A stretch of 11,713 nucleotides of DNA, from the NCBI GenBank assembly GCA_018056215.1, contig JAGPGB010000023.1:1-11713 (forward strand), read 5' to 3'. How positions within the stretch are numbered: the first letter of the stretch is position 1; every line of letters starts with the position of its first letter. Position numbers and translations under genes: made by a program. Below the pieces are notes generated by a model. The model saw nothing but the letters and a program-made list of their open reading frames with translations, was not told the origin of the DNA and made no database searches. Positions 1 to 7,160 of the stretch are shown here, one piece after another. This stretch comes from Bacteroidales bacterium (GTDB taxonomy: Bacteria; Bacteroidota; Bacteroidia; Bacteroidales; DTU049).

Positions 1-116
1 ATACCAATAGCTAAAGCTATTAAAATAAGTGGTACATTCCAATGTTTGAAAAAAGATGCAAATAAAACAATGCAAGCTATAATAAATCCAATAAGTAGTA
101 AAACAGAGAAATGCAT
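1..116 (-). CDS. Cation/proton antiporter (CPA/NhaP2-CvrA type), N-terminal fragment
   Basis: The minus strand opens with ATG at 116-114 and stays open to the window edge (38 complete codons, no stop), so this is the 5' end of a longer gene. The peptide begins MHFSVLLLIGFIIACIVL and continues with ...SFFKHWNVPLILIALAIG. A first hydrophobic helix is followed by a short basic turn and then a P-L-I-L-hydrophobic-A-x-G segment. From memory, this resembles the N-terminus of NhaP2/CvrA-type K+(Na+)/H+ antiporters, in which helix 1 is followed by 'G(I/V)P.L...LA(I/V)GML(A)G'. Those proteins are inner-membrane exchangers involved in cation and pH homeostasis. A Bacteroidota-type -7 box lies 34 bases upstream. 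The identification rests on under 40 residues, so another multi-pass membrane protein cannot be excluded. Confidence 0.5.
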   Translation of the reverse strand, partial: MHFSVLLLIGFIIACIVLFASFFKHWNVPLILIALAIG

Positions 117-150
117 AACAAATATTTAAAAAATTAATAGTAAAGCATTG

Positions 151-158
151 CAAATTTA
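151..158 (-). promoter_or_regulatory. Putative -7 box (TAnnTTTG) of the antiporter gene
   Basis: The minus strand reads TAAATTTG here, an exact match to the Bacteroidota sigma -7 consensus TAnnTTTG, 34 bases before the ATG at 116. No clear TTG -33 element is seen 17-23 bases upstream. The match alone is weak in such AT-rich DNA, but the same box precedes the other five transcription-unit heads in the window. Confidence 0.4.
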
Positions 159-283
159 ATAAAAAATGTTTTTTTATGTAAATAATTTATCATAAAATTG
201 AAAAAAGTTGCATAAGCGTAAGTGAATGATTATAACATTTTTATGTTCTAGTTAAAATATTTTATAATTTAAATATTATTGAT

Positions 284-291
284 TAATTTTG
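284..291 (+). promoter_or_regulatory. Putative -7 box (TAnnTTTG) of the transposase gene
   Basis: TAATTTTG matches TAnnTTTG exactly and ends 15 bases before the ATG at 307. The in-frame TTG at 289 overlaps this box, which argues that translation starts at ATG 307 and not at the longer TTG. No TTG -33 element is evident. Confidence 0.4.
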
Positions 292-306
292 TTAAAATTT
301 TTAAGT

Positions 307-1299
307 ATGAAAGAATTACTAGAAAACATTGATAAATACTTGGCTCTACCCAAGGATCACAAACGAGATTTCCTCGATCAACTATACCAGTACCTCGTTA
401 ATAGCAATGCCACCGCTGTAGATTATCAAAGAGTGAAAATCCAATCTACTGCAGCTATCTGTCCCGACTGTAGAAGCGAAAATGTCATCAAAGTTGGCAA
501 ACGAAATGGCAGACAGGTATATAAATGTAAAACCTGTGGTTATCAATTTCGTGATACTGCACGCACCTTTGTCTATCGTATGCGAAAATATCCATTAATA
601 CTCGACTATATGAGATGTATGCTCGAGGGTAAAAGTCTGCGAACATGTGCTAATGAGGTTGGCATTTGCCTAAAAACAAGCTTCGAATGGCGACACAAAA
701 TATTAGCTGCTATTAGAGCCTTAGAAGGTGGAATCAGCTTCTCTGGAATTGTCGAAGCTGACGAGCTACTAATGAAATATTCAGAGAAAGGTAGAAAGTT
801 TAAAAGTAAAGAAGAATATCAGAGAGCTAAAAGGAAGAAACATCCTAAAGTAGCAGTATTAGTAATTACAGACAGAGAAGGTAATTTACTTTTCAAACAG
901 GTTGGAGAGAAAAAGGTGAAAAATGAACAATTGAGAGAAGAGCTAAAAAATAGATTGTCAGAAAACAATCTGATATGTGTAAAGCCAAAAAAAGAGTTCA
1001 GAAAAGCCGTAAAGGGTCTACAAAGTAAAAAAGTGATAGTCAACAAAAGACAATTAAAACGTGGAATTTATAGTGTAAAAATAGTTGAGAGTAAAATAAG
1101 TGATTTCAAGACGTGGTTGAGTAGATTTCACGGAGTAGCCACTAAGTACTTACAGAGCTACCTGATGTGGTTTGTGATAATGAATAAGTACCTAAAAGAG
1201 TTGATAGATTCTGACATTGGCAGACTATTGAATTTGTCATCGCACGACAGATGGGCGTGGGACAAGTATAGAGAAATAGTTAGTCAAAGATATGATTAA
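307..1299 (+). CDS. IS1595-family transposase, probably catalytically impaired
   Basis: The frame encodes 330 residues from ATG 307. A zinc ribbon is visible at residues 52-77 (CPDC...CKTCG, two CxxC pairs). It is followed by a helical region and the DDE-like core. The first catalytic Asp is in VEADE (D152). The family signature FHGVATKYLQSYL lies at about 274-286, which makes the IS1595/ISXO2-like assignment firm. Two expected catalytic positions differ. The usual 'LCTDG' strand reads LICVKPKK (Asp replaced by Lys), with no Asp at all between D189 and D266. The usual Asn of the 'VN..HS' motif reads VES. The N-terminal half uses mostly CGN arginine codons and the C-terminal half almost only AGA. 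No terminal inverted repeats were found by eye. It could be a decaying insertion sequence, a recombinant, or a domesticated DNA-binding protein. A longer TTG start at 289 is rejected because it overlaps the likely promoter box. Confidence 0.85.
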   Translation: MKELLENIDKYLALPKDHKRDFLDQLYQYLVNSNATAVDYQRVKIQSTAAICPDCRSENVIKVGKRNGRQVYKCKTCGYQFRDTARTFVYRMRKYPLILDYMRCMLEGKSLRTCANEVGICLKTSFEWRHKILAAIRALEGGISFSGIVEADELLMKYSEKGRKFKSKEEYQRAKRKKHPKVAVLVITDREGNLLFKQVGEKKVKNEQLREELKNRLSENNLICVKPKKEFRKAVKGLQSKKVIVNKRQLKRGIYSVKIVESKISDFKTWLSRFHGVATKYLQSYLMWFVIMNKYLKELIDSDIGRLLNLSSHDRWAWDKYREIVSQRYD

Positions 1300-1313
1300 C
1301 ATACTTTAAAATA

Positions 1314-1329
1314 TAACAATAATTTGTTA
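1314..1329 (+). terminator. Weak AT-only hairpin after the transposase gene
   Basis: TAACAA (1314-1319) and TTGTTA (1324-1329) form a perfect 6-bp stem with a TAAT loop, 14 bases after the stop codon. It lies between the convergent transposase and dnaB genes, where a terminator is expected. It has no GC core and no strong T-tract, so its function is uncertain. Confidence 0.2.
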
Positions 1330-1337
1330 CATCTAAC

Positions 1338-1355
1338 CCTCCATTATACCTCCAT
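1338..1355. repeat. Short tandem repeat CCTCCAT, period 11
   Basis: CCTCCAT occurs at 1338-1344 and again at 1349-1355, separated by TATA. It is a small GC-richer patch in the otherwise AT-rich gap downstream of the transposase. It may belong to the original 3' flank of the insertion sequence, but no matching copy was seen upstream of the gene. Confidence 0.3.
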
Positions 1356-1461
1356 TTATCTTATTACTCTTGATAAAACTCTTTATTACAATTGTTTCTC
1401 AATACTATAAAGCATTTTGAACTTTCTAATATATCCAGATAAAAAATATTATCAATATATT

Positions 1462-2979
1462 TTAGTAAGGTGCTTCATACGAGCCATAGTAATCTTCATC
1501 AAAATCTTCATTAATTTTTGATTGGAAAACTTGTTTTTCGAAATTGATATTAGAAATATCTTCATCAGTGAATAATGCAAACTGATTGAGAAAATAAAGA
1601 TTTACAGTTCCCAATGGACCATTTCTATGTTTTAGAAGAATTATTTCAGCTTTATTTTTAACTGCTGCTAATTTGTCTTCATCTACTTGCTCTTCTTTCA
1701 TATAATATTCAGGTCTATAAATGCCAATTACAATATCAGCATCTTGTTCTATGGCTCCAGATTCTCTAAGATCAGATAATTGGGGACGTTTAGTGCCACT
1801 TCGTTTTTCTACATCACGGCTTAATTGTGATAATGCAATCACGGGTATATTTAATTCTTTTGCTAGAGCTTTTAATGATCTACTAATAGAGGCAATTTCT
1901 TGTTCTCTATTACTATTTTTATCTATTTTAGCTGTCATTAATTGCAAATAATCTATATATATAGCTTGTATATCGTATGCTTGTTTGAGCCTGCGTGCTT
2001 TAGCTCTTAATTCAAATATAGATAAGGCAGGGGTATCATCCAAAAATAATTTTACATTAGATAATTTATTCATAGCTTCATTTAAAGTCATCCACTCTGT
2101 ATCGTCTAATTCACCTTTTCTTATTCTTTCACTGGATATTTGTGTTTGGGCAGACAATATTCTAATCACTAATTGTGGTGCAGTCATTTCTAAAGAAAAA
2201 AATGCTATGGGAAAGCCAAACTCTACAGCCATATTTCGTGCCATAGATAGAGCAAAAGCTGTTTTTCCCATACCAGGTCTAGCTGCTATAATTATTAAGT
2301 CAGATGGTTGTAACCCTCCTGTCAGCTGATCTAATTGATAAAAACCTGATACTACTCCAGTATATTCACCTTGATTTTTATAAGCTGTTTCTATCTGCTC
2401 TCTCACTACTTGCAATACAGATGGCATAGATCTAAAAGAGCGTCTCAGATTTTGCTCATTAATTTGAAATAATGCATTCTCAGCTTCATTTAATGTGTCG
2501 AAAGCATCGGAAGTAGCATCATAGGCTTCAGTTATAATATTATTTGATATTTCTATTAGTTTTCGTTGTATATATTTTTCTATTAAAATTCGTGCATGAT
2601 ATTCTATATTAGCAGCTGATATTACTCTATCGGTTAATTGCGCTATATATGCTGGGCCACCTATAAAGTCTATTTCACCGCTTTTCCTTAAATAATTTGT
2701 TACTGTTATCACATCTATTGGTTCACCTATTGGGTATAATGCTAATACAGCAGCAAAGATACGTTGATGTGCTTCTTTATAAAATACTTCTGGCTGCAGT
2801 ATATCTATTACTGTTGCTAATGCGTTTGGTTCTATTAATATCGCTCCTAATACTACTTCCTCAGTTTCTAAATCACTTGGTGGTATTTTACCACCAATAA
2901 TTTCTATAGATTCTATTTTTTTAGTTTTGGAACTGCTTTGTGTTGCTTTTTTAGTCGTTGTTTTCTTTTCTTCAGCCAT
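1462..2979 (-). CDS. dnaB: Replicative DNA helicase DnaB
   Basis: This 505-residue protein is the hexameric ring helicase that unwinds DNA at the replication fork and binds DnaG primase through its N-terminal domain. A Lys/Thr/Ser-rich tail (about 1-21) precedes the all-helical N-terminal domain (about 35-140, starting LETEEVVLGAILIE). A linker leads to the RecA-like C-terminal domain from about 205. Walker A is ARPGMGKT (233-240), the FSLEM motif is at 261-265, Walker B is IYIDYLQLM (340-348), SQLSRDVEKR is at 384-393, and LSDLRESGAIEQDAD at 401-415 carries the arginine-finger region. All core motifs are intact and the length is normal for the family. A short acidic and aromatic tail follows. 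The gene converges with the transposase (162-base gap) and diverges from the aminotransferase operon. A TAnnTTTG box lies 18 bases before the ATG. Confidence 0.98.
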   Translation of the reverse strand: MAEEKKTTTKKATQSSSKTKKIESIEIIGGKIPPSDLETEEVVLGAILIEPNALATVIDILQPEVFYKEAHQRIFAAVLALYPIGEPIDVITVTNYLRKSGEIDFIGGPAYIAQLTDRVISAANIEYHARILIEKYIQRKLIEISNNIITEAYDATSDAFDTLNEAENALFQINEQNLRRSFRSMPSVLQVVREQIETAYKNQGEYTGVVSGFYQLDQLTGGLQPSDLIIIAARPGMGKTAFALSMARNMAVEFGFPIAFFSLEMTAPQLVIRILSAQTQISSERIRKGELDDTEWMTLNEAMNKLSNVKLFLDDTPALSIFELRAKARRLKQAYDIQAIYIDYLQLMTAKIDKNSNREQEIASISRSLKALAKELNIPVIALSQLSRDVEKRSGTKRPQLSDLRESGAIEQDADIVIGIYRPEYYMKEEQVDEDKLAAVKNKAEIILLKHRNGPLGTVNLYFLNQFALFTDEDISNINFEKQVFQSKINEDFDEDYYGSYEAPY

Positions 2980-2997
2980 AAAATTTTTCTTATTTTA

Positions 2998-3005
2998 CAA
3001 ATGTA
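2998..3005 (-). promoter_or_regulatory. Putative -7 box (TAnnTTTG) of dnaB
   Basis: The minus strand reads TACATTTG, an exact -7 match ending 18 bases before the dnaB ATG, which implies a leader of only about a dozen bases. No TTG is present at the -33 spacing. That region instead holds a TTTTTTAAAAAA palindrome at 3019-3030. Confidence 0.45.
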
Positions 3006-3101
3006 TTAATAAAATTTATTTTTTAAAAAATTTTTATTTGTTGATATTAAACAATAAAAAATATGATAAATATTATGTATATTTATATTGTTAAAAATTA
3101 T

Positions 3102-3109
3102 TAGATTTG
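3102..3109 (+). promoter_or_regulatory. Putative -7 box (TAnnTTTG) of the aminotransferase/oxidoreductase operon
   Basis: TAGATTTG matches the -7 consensus and ends 12 bases before the ATG at 3122. A TTG start at 3107 would sit inside this box, so ATG 3122 is preferred. The implied leader is only a few bases long. The -33 element is not recognisable. Confidence 0.45.
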
Positions 3110-3121
3110 CAAAAAACAAAT

Positions 3122-4450
3122 ATGCCAAATACCATAATTGATAAAAAAGTATTAGATGAAGTATTAAAAAAGTATAATGTTAGCTCTCTGGTTGATACCT
3201 CTATCAGGCAGATGTGCCAAATTGTAGATAATTTAGAAAAATTAACTGGTGTTAGATATATAAGGATGGAGCTAGGTAATCCAGGCTTGCCACCAGTTCA
3301 GCTGGGCGTAGATGCAGAAATAGAAGCTCTCAAGCAAGGCATTGCTGCTGTTTATCCTGATATACAAGGTTATAAACCTTTAAAAAATGAAATTAAAAAA
3401 TTTGTAAAAAATTTTCTAGATCTAGATGTAAATGAAGAAAATTGTTTACCTACTGTAGGTTCTATGATGGGAAGTTTTACTTCTTTTATGACACTCATGC
3501 ATACTCATAAAGATAGAAAAAAATTATTGTTTTTAGATCCCGGTTTCCCTGTTCATAAATTACAAGCTAATGTTTTAGGTTCAGGGGTTGACCATTTTGA
3601 TGTTTATAATTATCGTGGTAAAAAATTAGAAGATGTATTAGAAAAATACTTATCTACAAGAGAATTTTACGGTCTTATATACAGTAATCCAAATAATCCA
3701 TCTTGGATAGTTTTCACTGACGAGGAGCTCCAAATAATTGCAAAAATAGCTAAGAAATATGATGTTGTTGTAATTGAAGATTTAGCCTACTTCGGAATGG
3801 ATTTTAGACAAGATTATGGTAAACCAGGTGTACCTCCATATCAGCCTACAATAGGTAAATATTATGATCAATATATTCTACTTATAAGTAGCTCAAAAGT
3901 ATTTTCTTATGCTGGTCAAAGAATAGGGATGATGATAGTTAGTCCAGAATTATTTAATAGACATTTCCCAGATCTTAAAACTAATTTTCATTCGGATCAT
4001 TTCGGTACTGCATTGATTTTTGAAAGTATTTATAGTGTTAGCAGTGGCACAAGCCATTCTCCACAATATGCTTTATATGCTATTCTGAAAGCTGTAAATG
4101 AAGGTAAATATAATTTCAGAGATGAGGTACTTATCTATGGAGAAAAAGCTAAAATAATGAAAAAACATTTTTTAGAAAATGGATTTCAATTGGTTTATGA
4201 CAAAGATGTAGATAAACCCATAGCTGATGGATTTTATTTTACAGTTAAATATCCTGGCCTTGATGGTAATGAATTTCTCTATCAGCTATTACTGCATGGC
4301 ATAGGTGCTATATCACTAAAAATTACAGGGTCAGATATTCATGAAGGAATAAGAGCCTGCGTGTCATTGATACCAATGGATATGATGGATGAGCTAGGTA
4401 GAAGGTTGCAAATTATGAAAGAAAATATTGAACAAAATAAAAATAAATAA
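3122..4450 (+). CDS. PLP-dependent aminotransferase, class I/II (fold type I)
   Basis: This 442-residue cytosolic enzyme transfers an amino group between an amino acid and a 2-oxoacid using pyridoxal phosphate. Fold-type-I landmarks are all present: ELGNPG near the start, the YPDIQGY segment, SNPNNPS (about 188-194), DLAYFGMD with the cofactor-contacting Asp and Tyr (D220, Y223), the Schiff-base lysine in SSSKVFSYAGQRIG (K259), and the carboxylate-binding arginine in GIRACVSLIP (R411). It is longer than the usual approximately 390 residues, mainly through a longer N-terminus. The substrate cannot be read from the sequence. It is the first gene of a tight operon, 5 bases before the 4Fe-4S subunit of a 2-oxoacid oxidoreductase. 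This suggests that it makes or consumes the oxoacid used by that enzyme, perhaps a branched-chain or aromatic one; this link is inferred. Confidence 0.9.
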   Translation: MPNTIIDKKVLDEVLKKYNVSSLVDTSIRQMCQIVDNLEKLTGVRYIRMELGNPGLPPVQLGVDAEIEALKQGIAAVYPDIQGYKPLKNEIKKFVKNFLDLDVNEENCLPTVGSMMGSFTSFMTLMHTHKDRKKLLFLDPGFPVHKLQANVLGSGVDHFDVYNYRGKKLEDVLEKYLSTREFYGLIYSNPNNPSWIVFTDEELQIIAKIAKKYDVVVIEDLAYFGMDFRQDYGKPGVPPYQPTIGKYYDQYILLISSSKVFSYAGQRIGMMIVSPELFNRHFPDLKTNFHSDHFGTALIFESIYSVSSGTSHSPQYALYAILKAVNEGKYNFRDEVLIYGEKAKIMKKHFLENGFQLVYDKDVDKPIADGFYFTVKYPGLDGNEFLYQLLLHGIGAISLKITGSDIHEGIRACVSLIPMDMMDELGRRLQIMKENIEQNKNK

Positions 4451-4455
4451 AAAAT

Positions 4456-4683
4456 ATGGCAAAATTTAAAGGTGCAATAGTAATTGACATAGAAAAATGT
4501 AAAGGGTGTGGCTTATGTGTAGAAGTATGCCCTCAGAATGTAATAGCCCTTGGTAATAATGTGAATACTAAAGGTTATTTCTATGCAGATGTAATTAAAG
4601 AAGATTGTACAGCTTGTGAGAATTGCGTTATGGTTTGTCCTGATACAGTTATTACGCTGTATAAAGCAAAAGTAGAAGTTTAA
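4456..4683 (+). CDS. korD: 2-oxoacid:ferredoxin oxidoreductase, 4Fe-4S (delta) subunit
   Basis: This 75-residue ferredoxin-like protein has two complete [4Fe-4S] motifs: CKGCGLCVEVCP (C15, C18, C21, C25) and CTACENCVMVCP (C51, C54, C57, C61). It is the electron-transfer subunit that passes electrons from the thiamine site of the catalytic subunits to soluble ferredoxin. Size, cluster spacing and position directly before the alpha subunit match the delta subunit of KOR/VOR-type four-subunit enzymes. It sits 5 bases after the aminotransferase and 21 bases before the alpha subunit, with no promoter box of its own. The symbol follows the KOR naming; the true oxoacid could be branched-chain (VOR). 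Confidence 0.93.
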   Translation: MAKFKGAIVIDIEKCKGCGLCVEVCPQNVIALGNNVNTKGYFYADVIKEDCTACENCVMVCPDTVITLYKAKVEV

Positions 4684-4704
4684 TCTTAAAAAAAAGTACA
4701 AAAT

Positions 4705-5787
4705 ATGGGAGAAATACGTTTAATGATGGGAAATGAAGCTATTGCTGAAGCTGCTATTCGTGCTGGTTGCGATGGCTATTTTGGTTACCCCATCACCCCT
4801 CAATCAGAGGTATTAGAGTATTTAATGGCTGAGAAGCCTTATGAACGTACCGGTATGGTGGTTTTACAAGCAGAGAGTGAAGTAGCATCTATCAATATGC
4901 TTTATGGTGGCGGTGCTGCTGGCAAAAGAGTTATGACTACATCTTCTAGTCCCGGTATTAGCTTAATGCAAGAAGGAATTTCATATATGGCTGGCGCCGA
5001 AATTCCTTGTTTAATAGCAAATGTTGTGCGTGGAGGTCCAGGATTAGGAACCATTCAACCTTCTCAAAGTGACTATTTCCAAGCTACTAAAGGTGGTGGA
5101 CATGGAGATTATTATTTGTTCGTTTTAGCTCCTTCGTCTGTTCAAGAAATGTCTGACTTTGTAAAACTTGGTTTCGAAATGGCTTTTAAATATCGTAATC
5201 CAGCGATGATCTTATCAGACGGAGTTATCGGCCAAGTAATGGAAAAAGTCGAACTCTTTGATCCTATACCTAGAAGAACTGAAGAAGAAATTATTAAAGA
5301 ATGTCCTTGGGCTACTACAGGAAAAACTCCAAATAGAGAACGTAATATTATTACCTCCCTAGATCTAGATCCCATTAGACAAGAAAAACATGTTATGCAT
5401 CTCAAAGAAAAATATGAAAAAATGAAAGAGGATGCTATGTGGGAAAATATTAAAACTGATGATGCAGAGTATCTAATAGTAGCTTATGGTTCTAGTGCGA
5501 GAATTGGTCAAAAAACTGTAGATTTAGCTAGAGCAGAAGGTATTAAAGTTGGTTTATATAGACCAATTACTTTATATCCTTTCCCAGATAAAGAACTTGA
5601 AAGATTGTCTAAACAAGTAAAAGGTATATTATCTGTAGAGATGAGCCTAGGCCAATTAGTAGAAGACGTTAGATTGGCAGTGCATGATAGAGTGCCAGTA
5701 GAGCACTATGGTAGAGTAGGTGGTTCAATACATACTCCATTCCAAGTACTCAATGCATTAAAAGAAAAAATTGTTAACAAGTATTAA
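4705..5787 (+). CDS. vorB: 2-oxoacid:ferredoxin oxidoreductase alpha subunit (VorB type)
   Basis: This 360-residue subunit carries the pyrimidine-binding thiamine domain and the transketolase C-terminal-like domain. The N-terminus GNEAIAEAAIRAGCDGYFG leads into YPITPQSEV (28-36), whose Thr and Pro contact substrate in this family. It is followed by LQAESEVASINM, TTSSSPGISLMQEG and RGGPGLGTIQPSQSDYFQ. The GGHGDY stretch and the later SDG..GQ motif are also typical. The sequence resembles the proteins called VorB (3-methyl-2-oxobutanoate oxidoreductase) in Bacteroidota annotation. The closely related KorA acts on 2-oxoglutarate, and the sequence alone does not separate the two. With the neighbouring subunits it converts 2-oxoacid, CoA and oxidised ferredoxin to acyl-CoA, CO2 and reduced ferredoxin. 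The gene lies in the middle of the operon, 11 bases before the beta subunit. Confidence 0.92.
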   Translation: MGEIRLMMGNEAIAEAAIRAGCDGYFGYPITPQSEVLEYLMAEKPYERTGMVVLQAESEVASINMLYGGGAAGKRVMTTSSSPGISLMQEGISYMAGAEIPCLIANVVRGGPGLGTIQPSQSDYFQATKGGGHGDYYLFVLAPSSVQEMSDFVKLGFEMAFKYRNPAMILSDGVIGQVMEKVELFDPIPRRTEEEIIKECPWATTGKTPNRERNIITSLDLDPIRQEKHVMHLKEKYEKMKEDAMWENIKTDDAEYLIVAYGSSARIGQKTVDLARAEGIKVGLYRPITLYPFPDKELERLSKQVKGILSVEMSLGQLVEDVRLAVHDRVPVEHYGRVGGSIHTPFQVLNALKEKIVNKY

Positions 5788-5798
5788 AGATTGTAATT

Positions 5799-6596
5799 AT
5801 GGATGTAAAATTTGAAAGTTGGAAAGATATAATAAAAGATGAAAACATTGTTTTCAAAAAGACTAAAGTTCTCACAGACAATGTTTTGTCATATTGCCCT
5901 GGTTGTGGTCATGGAGTAGCTCATAGATTGATAGCAGAGACAATAGAAGAAATGGGCATACAGGATCAGACTATTGGTATTGCACCAGTAGGTTGTTCTG
6001 TATTAGCTTATGAATTTTTTGATATAGATATGCAACAAGCTGCTCATGGTAGAGCTACAGCCCTTGCCACTGCTATTAAAAGACTCTACCCTAATAAATT
6101 TGTTTTTACATATCAGGGTGATGGAGACCTCGCAGCTATAGGTGGTAATGAAACTCTGCATGCATGTAATAGAGGAGAAAATATCGTTGTTATTTTTATA
6201 AATAATGGTATTTATGGTATGACAGGTGGACAAATGGCACCTACCACATTAGATGGTATGGTAACTGCTACTTCTCCATATGGTAGAGATCCTCAAATGA
6301 TGGGGCATCCTTTGCATATTACAGAATTAGTTGCTATGCTACCTGGTACTTATTATGTTACTAGGCAATCTGTTCATAAACCTGCCAACGTTAGAAAAAC
6401 TAAAAAAGCAATTAGAAAAGCTTTTGAAAATCAACAGCAAAATAAAGGATTATCCTTTATAGAAATAGTTTCTAATTGTAATAGTGGATGGAAAATGACA
6501 CCTGTAGAGGCTAATAAATGGATGGAAGAAAATATGTTTAAAGTTTTCCCTCTTGGTGATATAAAGGTAGATGGCCAAATAGTTAAAGAATTATAA
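5799..6596 (+). CDS. korB: 2-oxoacid:ferredoxin oxidoreductase beta subunit, TPP-binding
   Basis: This 265-residue subunit binds the diphosphate of thiamine. CPGCGHG (C33, C36) and VGCSV (C66) supply cysteines conserved in the beta subunits that hold the proximal iron-sulfur cluster. HGRATALATAIKR precedes the TPP/Mg motif QGDGDLAAIGGNE (106-118), and NNGIYGMTGGQ (135-145) completes the Mg-binding signature. The length is usual for KorB/VorA-type beta subunits. It pairs with the upstream alpha subunit to form the active site. The N-terminus has about 25 residues before the first cysteine, slightly extended. It is translated 11 bases after vorB and 12 bases before the gamma subunit, so it belongs to the same transcript. 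Confidence 0.93.
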   Translation: MDVKFESWKDIIKDENIVFKKTKVLTDNVLSYCPGCGHGVAHRLIAETIEEMGIQDQTIGIAPVGCSVLAYEFFDIDMQQAAHGRATALATAIKRLYPNKFVFTYQGDGDLAAIGGNETLHACNRGENIVVIFINNGIYGMTGGQMAPTTLDGMVTATSPYGRDPQMMGHPLHITELVAMLPGTYYVTRQSVHKPANVRKTKKAIRKAFENQQQNKGLSFIEIVSNCNSGWKMTPVEANKWMEENMFKVFPLGDIKVDGQIVKEL

Positions 6597-6608
6597 AATT
6601 GTATTATT

Positions 6609-7154
6609 ATGACAGAAGAAATAATTATCGCAGGTTTTGGAGGACAGGGTGTCCTATCAATGGGCAAGATCTTAGCAACTGCTGGTATGAAACAAGGTCT
6701 AAATGTTAGTTGGTTCCCATCCTATGGTCCAGAAATGCGTGGTGGCACCTCTAATGTAACAGTTATCCTTGGTGATGAACGCATTAGTAGTCCTGTATTA
6801 AATGAATTTGACACAGCAATAATCCTAAATCAACCTTCTTTAGATAAATTTGAAAATTCTGTGAAACCAGGTGGCATATTAATATATGATCCTCATGGCA
6901 TTACGCGTCATCCCGAAAGAACAGATATAAAAATTTATCAAATAGAGGCTTCTAACAAAGCTGTAGAAACAGGAAATATGAAAATTTTTAATATGTTCGT
7001 CCTGGGTGGTTATCTAAAACTAAAACCTATAGTATCTTTTGAATACATAGAAGAAGGCTTAAAAGAATCACTACCAGAACGTCATCATCATCTGATACCC
7101 GCTAATCTAAATGCTATTAAAGTAGGACAAGAAATTATTAAACAAATTAGATAA
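6609..7154 (+). CDS. korC: 2-oxoacid:ferredoxin oxidoreductase gamma subunit
   Basis: This 181-residue protein is a single 'pyruvate ferredoxin/flavodoxin oxidoreductase' gamma domain. The glycine-rich N-terminus IIIAGFGGQGVLSMGKILA (5-23) is diagnostic. It is followed by WFPSYGPEMRGGTSNVTV, containing the conserved RGG, and by the ILNQPSLDKF segment. In KOR/VOR enzymes this subunit contributes to the CoA-binding part of the complex. All four subunits needed for a complete enzyme are therefore present and intact in the order delta-alpha-beta-gamma. It is followed after 6 bases by a DUF2400 gene. Confidence 0.92.
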   Translation: MTEEIIIAGFGGQGVLSMGKILATAGMKQGLNVSWFPSYGPEMRGGTSNVTVILGDERISSPVLNEFDTAIILNQPSLDKFENSVKPGGILIYDPHGITRHPERTDIKIYQIEASNKAVETGNMKIFNMFVLGGYLKLKPIVSFEYIEEGLKESLPERHHHLIPANLNAIKVGQEIIKQIR

Positions 7155-7160
7155 ATCTAG

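Noticed and set aside
289..306. Longer transposase start at TTG 289
   Set aside because: The TTG lies inside an exact TAnnTTTG box, the added six residues have no family support, and ATG 307 is available.
1438..1453. GATAA/TTATC hairpin as the dnaB terminator
   Set aside because: A five-bp AT-rich stem with a six-base loop is too weak to support.
117..1461. Terminal inverted repeats and target-site duplication around the first transposase
   Set aside because: Comparison of both flanks gave only short AT-rich partial matches that are expected by chance.
1721..2900. Open frames on the plus strand across dnaB, and similar antisense frames across other genes
   Set aside because: They have no recognisable motifs and lie fully inside well-supported genes; they are by-products of AT-rich coding DNA.
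3019..3030. TTTTTTAAAAAA palindrome between dnaB and the aminotransferase as an operator
   Set aside because: Perfect A/T palindromes of this kind are expected in such AT-rich spacers and no second copy or conserved core supports a binding site.
3107..3121. Longer aminotransferase start at TTG 3107
   Set aside because: It falls inside the TAGATTTG box, so transcription would start downstream of it. ATG 3122 is a better start.
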